From Marinobacter lipolyticus (GTDB lineage: Bacteria > Pseudomonadota > Gammaproteobacteria > Pseudomonadales > Oleiphilaceae): a DNA stretch of 64,000 nt. The position numbers and the translations under genes are program-made. Below the pieces are notes generated by a model that saw only the letters and a list, made by a program, of their open reading frames with translations, did no database searches and had not been told where the DNA came from. The stretch covers positions 1 through 64,000 of the forward strand of contig NZ_QTKT01000009.1 in the NCBI RefSeq assembly GCF_018424605.1, given 5' to 3'. Below are positions 8,651-16,065 of the stretch, in pieces (the stretch's first letter is position 1; every line of letters starts with the position of its first letter).

Positions 8651-9367
8651 ATGCACCTACCTTTCTGGCTTACCACTGCGCTACTGCTACCGGTACTTTT
8701 GTATCAGGGCAAACGCACCCGAAAGATCACACCCCGGTTGCCGGAAGCGCAGGGCGCATCTTCCGGTCAGTACGGCGACAGCGAGCCGTATTTGAGGCTT
8801 CTTGTATTGGGCGAATCCACCGCCGCCGGCGTGGGCGTGTCCAGCCATGAGCAGGGCCTTGCCAGCCAACTGGCGCTTCAGTTGCACGAGCGTTCCGGGC
8901 AGACCATTGCCTGGCATACGCTGGGTGTGAATGGCATTCGCCTCGGCCAGCTTAATCAGAAACTGGCCGCTACAGATCTGCCCGAATGCGATGTGGTACT
9001 GCTGAGCATGGGGGTGAACGACACCACCGGCCTCACGCCCAGGTACCGTTTCCGGAGAGAACTGCTAACGCTGCGCCAGACAGTCTCTGCGCGTTACACA
9101 GGGCCACTTTACCTGCTCAGCGTACCGCCCATGCACCGGTTCACCGCGTTACCCGCACCGCTGCGATACATCATGGGTTGGCGGGCGCGCCAGCTGAACG
9201 GGGTTTACGAACAGCTCGCCCTCCAACAGCCGACCCATTTCCGCTACTGGTGTTACCCTGCGCTGACCGACCCGTCGCTTCTGGCCAGTGATGGCTACCA
9301 CCCCAGCGACCAAGGCTACCGGGCAATTGCTGGGGCCCTGGTTGGTGAAATATGTCGACATATTTAA
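8651..9367 (+). CDS. SGNH/GDSL hydrolase
   Basis: 238 residues with an N-terminal hydrophobic segment that could be a signal anchor. Block I is LGESTAAG with Ser56, the Gly block is GVN, block III is GVND and block V is DGYHPSD, giving the Ser/Gly/Asn/His set of the family. These enzymes are esterases or lipases. It lies 42 bases after the lipoprotein hydrolase, so the cluster from 5522 to 9367 is probably one transcription unit for ester or lipid use. Its last codons coincide with an 18-bp palindrome. Confidence 0.88.
   Translation: MHLPFWLTTALLLPVLLYQGKRTRKITPRLPEAQGASSGQYGDSEPYLRLLVLGESTAAGVGVSSHEQGLASQLALQLHERSGQTIAWHTLGVNGIRLGQLNQKLAATDLPECDVVLLSMGVNDTTGLTPRYRFRRELLTLRQTVSARYTGPLYLLSVPPMHRFTALPAPLRYIMGWRARQLNGVYEQLALQQPTHFRYWCYPALTDPSLLASDGYHPSDQGYRAIAGALVGEICRHI
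9348..9365. repeat. 18-bp perfect palindrome at gene end
   Basis: AAATATGTCGACATATTT reads the same on both strands and spans the last codons and stop of the SGNH hydrolase. It lies about 130 bases before the Glu-Pro lipoprotein and could be an operator for that gene, or a weak transcript end. The function is inference. Confidence 0.45.
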
Positions 9368-9496
9368 CACACCCCAACACATAATCATTTACCACGCTTT
9401 CCCCTGCTCTGTTTTAAGGCACCTTCTTACCCCGTGGCGCTCATTTTGCTTAGCACTCCTAATCGGCAAGCCAATCTTCTTACAGAGGGTTTGACC

Positions 9497-10585
9497 ATGA
9501 CATGGATAGCAAGGAGTGCAGCCGTCCTGGCTCTGGCAGTCGCCTTCAAGGGTTGTAGTCCATCGGGGCCTTCCTCGGACGATGACGGGGACGTCGGCGG
9601 CGATCAGTTGGTGGCGTTGACCGGGCGAGCGGCCGTTGGTGCGGCAATCGAAAACGCTCCGGTGGAGGCGCGATGCGAGGGCGGAGAAACCTTTATTGAA
9701 CCTGTCACCACCGATGATGACGGTGGTTTCGAGGGCCAGGTGCAAGCCTCTGCCCTACCCTGTGCCCTCAGGGTTGAAGGTGAAAATGAGGCGCAGCTTC
9801 TGCACAGTTATACCGACGCGGCTGGGACGGTCAACATTACTCCGTTCACTGATTTGATCATTGCCCTGTCCGTATCGGAGCGGCCCGTGGTCTGGTTTAA
9901 CCGGGATGAACGCACCGCCGCCATAAGCGACCTGGGTCAGGCGAAACAGGAGTTTCTGGCCGCGCTAACTGAGAACAATTACACCCTTCCCAGTGACGAA
10001 TTTGACCCTTTCACAACAAATTTTGAAATAGGCGACAGCATTGACCAGCTGCTTGAAACCTTTTCGGCGGCGGTCAGAGACCTCGACAATGTTCAGAGCT
10101 ACCCGGATTTCGTCGATCTGATCGCGTCGGGCAACCTGACTCTCATTCCACCGCCATCTCCATCTGATCCGGGCCCCGGGCCCGATCCGGAACCAGAACC
10201 AGAACCTGAGCCCGAGCCCGAGCCCGAGCCCGAGCCAGAACCTGAGCCAGAACCTGAGCCAGAACCTGAGCCAGAACCAGAACCCGAGCCAGAACCCGAG
10301 CCTGAGCCCGAGCCCGAACCTGAGCCCGAGCCCGAGCCCGAGCCAGAACCTGAGCCAGAACCTGAGCCAGAACCAGAACCCGAGCCTGAGCCCGAGCCTG
10401 AGCCCGAGCCCGAACCTGAGCCCGAACCAGAGCCCGAACCTGAGCCAGAGCCAGAGCCTGAACCCGAACCAGAACCGGAACCGGAACCAGAACCTGAGCC
10501 AGAACCTGATCCCCCGGGAGGCGGCGATGACGATGATGATGACGACGATGACGACGGAGGCTTTCTCGACGACCTCTTCGGCTAG
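9497..10585 (+). CDS. secreted (lipo)protein with 53 Glu-Pro repeats and an Asp10 tail
   Basis: 362 residues from the ATG at 9497 (AGAGGG upstream). A signal peptide ends near AVAFKGC; the cysteine may be lipidated but the lipobox is poor. Residues 30-230 look like a globular domain with a transthyretin-like start ([17 protein letters not shown]) and the [14 protein letters not shown] block [13 protein letters not shown] seen in bacterial surface lipoproteins. Residues 232-337 are an unbroken (EP)53 rod, then DPPGGG, ten aspartates and GGFLDDLFG. The rod should be an extended, strongly acidic spacer on the cell surface. It is convergent with the SDR at 10662. Confidence 0.75.
   Translation: MTWIARSAAVLALAVAFKGCSPSGPSSDDDGDVGGDQLVALTGRAAVGAAIENAPVEARCEGGETFIEPVTTDDDGGFEGQVQASALPCALRVEGENEAQLLHSYTDAAGTVNITPFTDLIIALSVSERPVVWFNRDERTAAISDLGQAKQEFLAALTENNYTLPSDEFDPFTTNFEIGDSIDQLLETFSAAVRDLDNVQSYPDFVDLIASGNLTLIPPPSPSDPGPGPDPEPEPEPEPEPEPEPEPEPEPEPEPEPEPEPEPEPEPEPEPEPEPEPEPEPEPEPEPEPEPEPEPEPEPEPEPEPEPEPEPEPEPEPEPEPEPEPEPEPEPEPEPEPDPPGGGDDDDDDDDDDGGFLDDLFG
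10190..10507 (+). repeat. hexanucleotide (Glu-Pro) repeat tract
   Basis: 318 bases made of 53 GAR-CCN units, coding (EP)53. The units are not identical: GAGCCC, GAACCT, GAGCCA and others alternate, and blocks such as GAGCCAGAACCT recur several times, showing past duplications of longer units. Such a tract is prone to length change during replication. Confidence 0.9.
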
Positions 10586-10622
10586 TGGCGCGGACCATTG
10601 CGGGCGGCCGCGCTGCAGTTGA

Positions 10623-10650
10623 CGCCCCGGTTGCCCAAAAGGCCGGGGCG
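10623..10650. terminator. hairpin between convergent genes
   Basis: CGCCCCGG (10623-10630) pairs with CCGGGGCG (10643-10650) across a 12-base loop, between the stop of the Glu-Pro lipoprotein and the stop of the SDR. There is no good T run on either strand, so it is a possible rather than a certain terminator. Confidence 0.45.
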
Positions 10651-10661
10651 CGCTTTACCCG

Positions 10662-11426
10662 TCAGATCGCGGTGGCACCACCGTCTACTGGCAAAGCAAC
10701 GCCGGTGGTAAAGCCGGCATCCGGGGAACAGAGGTAAAGCACGGCTGCCGCAATTTCATCGGCTGTACCCAGCCGCCCAACCGGGTGCATGGCAGCAGCG
10801 AACTCCGCCTTGCGCGGGTCACTTTCGGCGGCGCGGCGGAACATGTCGGTATCGATCACCGCCGGGCAGATAGCGTTCACGCGGATGCCTTTTTTCGCAT
10901 ACTCCACTGCCGCGGATTTGGTCAGGCCGATGACTGCATGCTTGCTGGCACTGTATACGCTCATTTTTGGCGCCGCCCCCAGCCCGGCAACCGAGGCCGT
11001 GTTCACAATGGCGCCGCCGCCCTGGGCCAGCATGGCGGGAATCTGATGTTTCATGCAGCGCCAGACCCCCTTCACGTTGACGTCCATAATGCGGTCGAAC
11101 TCCGCCTCATCGCCGTCCGCCAGCTTACTCTGTTCCACTTCGATCCCGGCGTTGTTAAAGGCGAAGTCCAGCCGACCGTAATGCTCAAGCGTGGTCGCTA
11201 CCAGTGCCTGAACATCGTCATCGCGGGTCACATCGCAACGCACGAACATGGCCTCACCGCCACTTTCTCTGGCGGCCCCGACAACCTGCTGGCCGCCCTG
11301 CTCGTCAATGTCTGCCACCACAACCCGCGCGCCTCTGGCGGCAAACGCCAGCGCCGTCGCCCGGCCAATTCCGGCCGCTGCCCCCGTAATCACTGCTACC
11401 CGTTGCTCGTATCCGTTGTTCGTCAT
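10662..11426 (-). CDS. SDR family oxidoreductase (classical, 254 aa)
   Basis: TGAAAGIG at residues 14-21, NNAG near 91-94, Ser145, Tyr158 and Lys162 (YSASK) give a complete classical SDR active site; the end PVDGGATAI is the usual C-terminal block. The Asp after beta-2 (VVADIDE) favours NAD(H) over NADP(H). It resembles glucose dehydrogenase or cyclopentanol dehydrogenase type enzymes but the substrate cannot be read from the sequence. It stands as a single gene, followed upstream by about 200 bases without features. Confidence 0.9.
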   Translation of the reverse strand: MTNNGYEQRVAVITGAAAGIGRATALAFAARGARVVVADIDEQGGQQVVGAARESGGEAMFVRCDVTRDDDVQALVATTLEHYGRLDFAFNNAGIEVEQSKLADGDEAEFDRIMDVNVKGVWRCMKHQIPAMLAQGGGAIVNTASVAGLGAAPKMSVYSASKHAVIGLTKSAAVEYAKKGIRVNAICPAVIDTDMFRRAAESDPRKAEFAAAMHPVGRLGTADEIAAAVLYLCSPDAGFTTGVALPVDGGATAI

Positions 11427-11631
11427 TGTTCCTGTCCTGGCTAAACGTGTGCAGACAGGTTAGAGGGTTCTGCTGCCCTCGGGAAATCGGTAGTTCTTAT
11501 GGGTGCTAATAAGCTGTGTTGATGGTCATGTTGTTGTTCAGCCGCGTGGTTACGCGTAGTGGAATGAGAAAAGCATACCGAAGGAGCCGGGCCAATAGGT
11601 CTGCTCTGACGATCGAGTCCCAATTGGCGAG

Positions 11632-12639
11632 CTATAGCCCAACCATCAACACAATTTTGCCTTTAGCCTGGCCGCTGTCTAAAAGACCATGCGCCCGCGA
11701 AGCCTCTTCCAGCTTCATTCTTTGACTGACAACGGGGCTGATCTTTCTCTCAGATAGCCACATGAAAAGCGTCAACAGATCTTCTTTGAACCAGTCGTGA
11801 TGTTTGTTATGCCAAGCCCCTATGGAATAGAAAGCTGTGGACGGTAGCCACGGCAACAAGCCCCACAAACTAACGAGTAAGAAGTCTTTAATTAAACCTG
11901 ACGATGACGCTGCATTGTAAGAGCCATAGGCAACAAGCGTCCCATGGTTTGAGATTACTTTTAGGGAGCGTTTGAAATGGCCTCCACCCATGGCATCAAA
12001 TACTGCGTTGACTCCCTTTGGCTCGTAAGACTTCATCCGAAGAACAAAGTCATCTGTTTTATAGTCGATTGGTTCGCAACCCAGATTCCGTAAGTCATCG
12101 TGTTGGGAGATTGAGGCCGTTCCATACATCTTCAGATTCATTGCCGCCCCAAGTTGTACCAGTGCGTTTCCGACAGCACCTCCTGCACCATGTATCAGGA
12201 CAGTGTCGCCGGCCTGAACTTCGGCCAGCCGAGTCAGCATTTGAAAGGCCGTTACGTAGCTGAGAATAAGAGACAGGGCTTCAAGGTCGTCGAGGTTCCC
12301 TGGAACCTGAACGAGTTGTTCGGCTGCGAGAACCATGTACTCCGAATAGGAGCCGAGGATAGTGAGTTCGGCGACCTTATCGCCTTTAGCGAGATGGCCT
12401 ACCTGGTCACCCACTTTATCGACAACGCCGATCATGTCATAGCCGAGGGTAATGGGGGGCTTTTGTTTAACATCAGGATAGATGCCGCGACGTATCAATG
12501 TGTCGGTATAAGCGGCGCTGCATGCCAGAACTTTTACGCGGACTTCACCTGGTCCGGGCTCTGGGACCTCCGTAACTTTTTCAACGACCAGGACATCTGG
12601 CCCACCGAACTCGCTCAAGATCACCTTTTTGTAGGACAT
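11632..12639 (-). CDS. medium-chain dehydrogenase/quinone oxidoreductase-like protein
   Basis: 335 residues. The GroES-like N-terminal half has GYDMIGVVDKVG, and the Rossmann half has HGAGGAVGNALVQLG followed by YKTDD. The cysteines and histidines that bind zinc in alcohol dehydrogenases are missing, so it belongs with zinc-independent quinone oxidoreductases such as QorA-like enzymes. An unusual WLPSTAFYSIGAWHNKHHDWF insertion region lies near residue 260-280. Its start is 130 bases from the IS3 element, at the edge of the accessory island. Confidence 0.85.
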   Translation of the reverse strand: MSYKKVILSEFGGPDVLVVEKVTEVPEPGPGEVRVKVLACSAAYTDTLIRRGIYPDVKQKPPITLGYDMIGVVDKVGDQVGHLAKGDKVAELTILGSYSEYMVLAAEQLVQVPGNLDDLEALSLILSYVTAFQMLTRLAEVQAGDTVLIHGAGGAVGNALVQLGAAMNLKMYGTASISQHDDLRNLGCEPIDYKTDDFVLRMKSYEPKGVNAVFDAMGGGHFKRSLKVISNHGTLVAYGSYNAASSSGLIKDFLLVSLWGLLPWLPSTAFYSIGAWHNKHHDWFKEDLLTLFMWLSERKISPVVSQRMKLEEASRAHGLLDSGQAKGKIVLMVGL

Positions 12640-12743
12640 GTTTTCATTCCGATTGAGTCGACGCGCTTCGCCTGAAATTAGAGCATAGGGTTAGTCTTCA
12701 AAAGCAGCCAGCGTTTGCGCAGTTCGCCGTTATTGGAATTGAG

Positions 12744-12759
12744 TGTCCGCTTTGCAACC
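12744..12759 (+). repeat. dispersed 16-bp repeat, copy 1
   Basis: TGTCCGCTTTGCAACC, one base different from copy 3. It lies 12 bases outside the left end of the IS3 element. Confidence 0.65.
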
Positions 12760-12770
12760 TGTGCCTCGTT

Positions 12771-12785
12771 GGGTTCTACCCCGTT
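12771..12785. repeat. IS3 element inverted repeat, left end
   Basis: GGGTTCTACCCCGTT, the reverse complement of 13977-13991. The orfB stop codon lies inside this repeat. Confidence 0.85.
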
Positions 12786-13594
12786 TCCACGGACGGTTTT
12801 AAAACGGCGAACAGTTTTCTGTCCTGAGCAGCAACTCTACGTCGCATCCTAGGATTATGGAACCGCTCAATGTAATCGAAGACATCAGCTCGTGCTTCAT
12901 TTTGGGTTCGGTAGCGCCGGTGGTGAATTCGCTCACGCTTGAGCATGCCGAAGAACCCCTCGCAGGCCGCATTATCACCACAATGACCGACCGCGCTCAT
13001 GCTGCTCACCAGTCGGTTGCTGCCGAGATAGCGCTGGTAATCACCGCTGGTGAATTGACTGCCTCGATCTGAATGCAATATCACCGGAACTTTCCCCTGG
13101 CGCTGCCAAACGGCCATCTCAACCGCTCTGATTACCATATGCCGATCCTGTCGGTGATGCATCGACCAGCCAACGATCAGCTTGCTGAACAGGTCGAGAA
13201 CCACGCAGAGAAAGAGCTTTCCTTCCTGCGTCGGGATCTCTGTTATATCCGTCACCCATTTGGTGTCTGGCTCCAGAGCGGAGAAATCCCGTTCCAGATG
13301 ATTCCGGATTCCCGGTGGTCGATAAGATTGACGTCCCAAGCGTCCGCGCTTCTTGCGTGGCCACCCCTGAATGCCGTGTTTGGCCATCAATCGCGCGACG
13401 CGGTTCAGGCTGGTTGAGGCTCCCTCAGCAACCAGATCCTCATGCATACGGGGTGAGCCAATCATGCCCCCGCTATCGTCATGAATCTCTCTGATGCGTG
13501 ACAGCAAGTGCTGATTAGCCTTTGACCTGGCGGACTCAGGGCGAGAGACCCAAGCGTAATAACCGCTGGCCGACACCTTCAGGCATCGGCACAT
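12776..13594 (-). CDS. IS3 family transposase, orfB (catalytic subunit)
   Basis: 272 residues from the first ATG, but the frame stays open upstream ([18 protein letters not shown]) into orfA, as expected when the product is an OrfAB fusion made by frameshifting. The DDE catalytic triad is visible: Asp in KWVTDITEI, Asp in [11 protein letters not shown] and Glu in [12 protein letters not shown]. The HTH_21 region [11 protein letters not shown] precedes it. The stop lies in the left inverted repeat. The protein appears intact. Confidence 0.93.
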   Translation of the reverse strand: MCRCLKVSASGYYAWVSRPESARSKANQHLLSRIREIHDDSGGMIGSPRMHEDLVAEGASTSLNRVARLMAKHGIQGWPRKKRGRLGRQSYRPPGIRNHLERDFSALEPDTKWVTDITEIPTQEGKLFLCVVLDLFSKLIVGWSMHHRQDRHMVIRAVEMAVWQRQGKVPVILHSDRGSQFTSGDYQRYLGSNRLVSSMSAVGHCGDNAACEGFFGMLKRERIHHRRYRTQNEARADVFDYIERFHNPRMRRRVAAQDRKLFAVLKPSVETG

Positions 13595-13641
13595 AAGACG
13601 TATTGGGAAAGTATTGCGACAACGTTGAATCGCCTGATACC

Positions 13642-13935
13642 TCAGGACGACTCCTTTGCGAAGAACACTGCCGCTTCGCGCAAAAAATCACGCTCCTTCT
13701 TCACGCGGGCCAATTCTCGCTTGAGGCGGGCAACCTCCTCGTCTCTGGGAGAGCCAGAGCCCTTGAAGGCCTTGTCTGTTTCCTCGTCCGCTTCTCTGCG
13801 CCAACGCGACAACAGATTGGGATTGATGCCGATCTCTAATGCTACCTGGCGACAACTCACACCAGGTTGCCGGGTTAAAGCGATCGCTTCGCGTTTGAAC
13901 TCTGGGCTATATTTTCTGCGTCTGGACATGAACAC
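13642..13935 (-). CDS. IS3 family transposase, orfA (DNA-binding subunit)
   Basis: 97 residues. The helix-turn-helix reads [33 protein letters not shown] in overlapping blocks, followed by a leucine-zipper region ([21 protein letters not shown]). A run of six T on the coding strand (codons GAT TTT TTG, near 13684-13689) lies where a -1 shift would enter the orfB frame, so it is a plausible slippery site for the OrfAB fusion. Confidence 0.92.
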   Translation of the reverse strand: MFMSRRRKYSPEFKREAIALTRQPGVSCRQVALEIGINPNLLSRWRREADEETDKAFKGSGSPRDEEVARLKRELARVKKERDFLREAAVFFAKESS

Positions 13936-13976
13936 TCCTTTGGCACAGTGTGCCTCTTTTTAGGAATGTCCGCAGT

Positions 13977-13991
13977 AACGGGGTAGAACCC
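13977..13991. repeat. IS3 element inverted repeat, right end
   Basis: AACGGGGTAGAACCC, exact reverse complement of 12771-12785; followed directly by the GTT target duplication. Confidence 0.85.
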
Positions 13992-14059
13992 GTTCGTTCT
14001 GGACTACTGCGGCGCTCCGTCCCCGGCGGCTTATCCAAGGCGTTATCCCCAAACCTGAA

Positions 14060-14075
14060 TGTTCGCTTTGCGACC
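14060..14075 (+). repeat. dispersed 16-bp repeat, copy 2
   Basis: TGTTCGCTTTGCGACC, one base different from copy 3, within the gene-free stretch 13992-14290. That stretch also holds TTATCCAAGGCGTTATCC near 14030; otherwise I see no gene or clear signal in it. Confidence 0.65.
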
Positions 14076-14290
14076 ACCTGCGCACAGGCTCTCTGTCTTC
14101 AAAGGACATAAAGGGGCTTGCTTCTGTCGCATTGAGTGGCCCGGGGACCGGTTGAATCCAGTCGTGATGGGCTGCTCAGTTTACGAGTTTACAAAGTGAC
14201 GAGTCCCCCTATGGACGTTAAAAAGACTTTATCTGACCGTGCAAGACACCCGGCAGAGAGCGAGATCACATGGTCCAGAGGATGGAGATT

Positions 14291-14998
14291 ATGAAAGCAT
14301 TACTGTTTTTGGCCGCCCTGATGGTTTTGGTGCTGTTCCCGACCTATAGTGACGCTGACATTAAGGTTACTGACCTGCGGCCGGAAGTTAACCAAGGCTA
14401 CCTGGCAAGTACGGTTAAATGGACTGCGAATGAAGTTGAGATCGGGCTGTTGTCGTATTGCGTGGTCACATACCTTGAGTGGCCCGAATATGTGCCGTGG
14501 CCACAGATGCGTTGCAACGAATCTCTGAGCGTGTTTCCAGTGAGGAATGGCAGGGACGAGCACCCCGACCAGACGCCTTTGAAACGCAGAGAACGGGCGC
14601 TACAGAAAGTGAACTGGGGAAGTTATGTGACGGTGGTCATCCCGGATGCCGCGGGACACAAAGCCATGAGCCCCAGAGATGATCAAGTGCTGGATCTCAT
14701 CTCCTCCAAGGGAGGTCCTGATCCGGTCATTTTTCTGGCCTACCCGGATCAACCGGTCGTTGCCGGTCCCAAAGGGCGTGTTCCTGACGACGCTAATCCA
14801 ACCATGGCCACGGGTGGGTTTCGGTTGCAAGGGTTTCAACGTCTGTTAGGGGAGACCCGAGCTCACAGCTACGATCAAAAACACAAGGTGTACCTGTTTT
14901 GGGCAGGTGTGACTGTTCTCGTGGTGTTCGGGTTCTTGGGTGGCGCTGTGCTGGTCGTGAGAAGATATCTATTGAAGCCAGACGTTCCTGAGGTTTGA
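14291..14998 (+). CDS. hypothetical exported protein anchored by a C-terminal helix
   Basis: 235 residues from the ATG at 14291, chosen for GGAG six bases upstream and because the signal peptide (MKALLFLAALMVLVLFPTYSDA) begins there. The mature part has three cysteines and blocks such as VTYLEWPEYVPWPQMRCNES; near the end a hydrophobic helix (YLFWAGVTVLVVFGFLGGAV) precedes a basic tail RRYLLKP, so the protein should be held in the inner membrane with its body in the periplasm. I do not recognise the family. It lies in the accessory island next to the IS3 element. Confidence 0.6.
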   Translation: MKALLFLAALMVLVLFPTYSDADIKVTDLRPEVNQGYLASTVKWTANEVEIGLLSYCVVTYLEWPEYVPWPQMRCNESLSVFPVRNGRDEHPDQTPLKRRERALQKVNWGSYVTVVIPDAAGHKAMSPRDDQVLDLISSKGGPDPVIFLAYPDQPVVAGPKGRVPDDANPTMATGGFRLQGFQRLLGETRAHSYDQKHKVYLFWAGVTVLVVFGFLGGAVLVVRRYLLKPDVPEV

Positions 14999-15020
14999 CA
15001 CCCTGTAATTCAGGGTGTCA
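14996..15020 (+). terminator. perfect 10-bp hairpin overlapping a stop codon
   Basis: TGACACCCTG (14996-15005) and CAGGGTGTCA (15011-15020) pair across TAATT. The first three bases are the stop codon of the preceding gene. No T run follows, so it may stabilise the 3' end or terminate weakly. Confidence 0.5.
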
Positions 15021-15173
15021 GCACCGTGCCGAGAGTGCTCTGACCGGGAAGGGTTACCCGGCGAGGAATCGCTGAATGTCCTTCAGCTCGGAGCCTTCCA
15101 GAAACATGCCCCATGTCCTCACAGTCCTCAATCCCCTCTACGGAGATGAAGATACCTTCCCGGAAGGGTTCCC

Positions 15174-15437
15174 TCATGTTGTCATACTGGAACAGCAAAC
15201 CCGGACCGGGTGCCTCACCAAGGAGCAGAGAGGCCTCTCGCGGTTTTTAGCTTGGTTATCAAGATAGGCTTGAAGCTGGCGAACCTCCGCGTCATCCAGG
15301 TGAACACGCAGACAACGGTCGTCGGACTCCAAGGATAGTTCGAGACCGTGTGTGCCATCTCCGATAGCGGTCAGGGGTTTGCCGAGTTTTAAGAGGTGCC
15401 CGTCTCTGTGCTGGTAGAACATTGTGCAGAGGGTCAT
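15174..15437 (-). CDS. small hypothetical protein, possibly frameshifted at its end
   Basis: 87 residues; the first 67 (GKPLTAIGDGTHGLELSLES, LRVHLDDAEVRQLQAYLDNQ) look like a real small domain. The last 20 (HPVRVCCSSMTT) do not, while another frame from 15242 down to 15010 reads LLFQYDNMREPFREGIFISVEGIEDC, which does. One indel near 15230-15245 would join them. A 42-residue frame (15438-15566) ends exactly at this gene's ATG but cannot be supported further. Bases 15567-15705 show nothing else. Confidence 0.35.
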   Translation of the reverse strand: MTLCTMFYQHRDGHLLKLGKPLTAIGDGTHGLELSLESDDRCLRVHLDDAEVRQLQAYLDNQAKNRERPLCSLVRHPVRVCCSSMTT

Positions 15438-15705
15438 CTATTGTGGCACGTGAACGCGGCTGTAAACGGTCCAGAAGACTTTTTCCAGATCCGGTATTGC
15501 CGGCCGCGTCTTCCGGTCGATGGTCGCCTTTTGCTTGATGCCTGACGTACCCATGTTATTGGACATGTTCAGGCGGTTCGATCTGGTCATCTCCAAGTTT
15601 AAACAAAAGCGGACTTTCGAACCCCGCACTTTTCAGTCCAATTTTGACCCTGTTTTTCCTTTCATCCAGAGCCTGGAAATATGCAATTATCCCCCCGGGC
15701 GGCGA

Positions 15706-16038
15706 CTACTCTTGACCCGCCTCAGCGTGTACCTTCTCGCGCCGATCAAGAGCTTCCGACAGTGAAAGCCACTTAACCTTCGGCGCCCCTTTCCCGAGGG
15801 TCATAAGAAGTCCGCAATTAGGCGTTACGTTATTTTCGTGTCGCCAGAGATTCGCCCTGCCGACCGCCACGCACAACTGGTCTCTGGCACCCGATTCTTT
15901 CAGTTGTTTCTTAGTTTCCTCATCCACTGTCCACGTCATAAGGTCCGGAAAATCTGGCTCATGGCAAATGAAAATAATTTCGCCTTCTCCGTCCTTCAGA
16001 GTCAGTAACATTTGTTCAGGTAACTCTAAATCGTCCAT
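15706..16038 (-). CDS. hypothetical small acidic protein next to a nuclease gene
   Basis: 110 residues, cytoplasmic, acidic, with blocks MLLTLKDGEGEIIFICHEPDFPDL in two parts and KVKWLSLSEALDRREKV. It begins 27 bases downstream of the PD-(D/E)XK nuclease stop, in the same direction, so the two are probably co-transcribed. I do not recognise a family. A partner or inhibitor of the nuclease is possible from the arrangement but nothing in the sequence shows it. Confidence 0.55.
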   Translation of the reverse strand: MDDLELPEQMLLTLKDGEGEIIFICHEPDFPDLMTWTVDEETKKQLKESGARDQLCVAVGRANLWRHENNVTPNCGLLMTLGKGAPKVKWLSLSEALDRREKVHAEAGQE

Positions 16039-16065
16039 AAATCCCTCATCTTCAGGTAGGTAGCT

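Larger units (their letters stand above)
12771..13991 (-). mobile_element. complete IS3-family insertion sequence, 1221 bp
   Basis: The element is bounded by GGGTTCTACCCCGTT on the left and its exact reverse complement on the right, with partial matching continuing inward (CGGAC on both sides). GTT flanks both ends, at 12768-12770 and 13992-13994, as a 3-bp target duplication. It carries orfA and orfB on the minus strand, as usual for IS3 elements, and both look intact. Confidence 0.88.

Noticed and set aside
10143..10598. Minus-strand frame rich in Arg, Ala, Val and Gln opposite the Glu-Pro tract; also the tract as a possible CRISPR array
   Set aside because: It is the antisense of the repeat. 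The repeats have six-base units with no spacers, so it is not a CRISPR array.
14020..14050. TTATCC...GCGTTATCC as a possible integron attC end
   Set aside because: No pairing simple site, no second copy at the other cassette-like gene borders and no integrase in the window.
15520..15765. 81-codon plus-strand frame
   Set aside because: Overlaps minus-strand genes, has no ribosome-binding site and no recognisable content.
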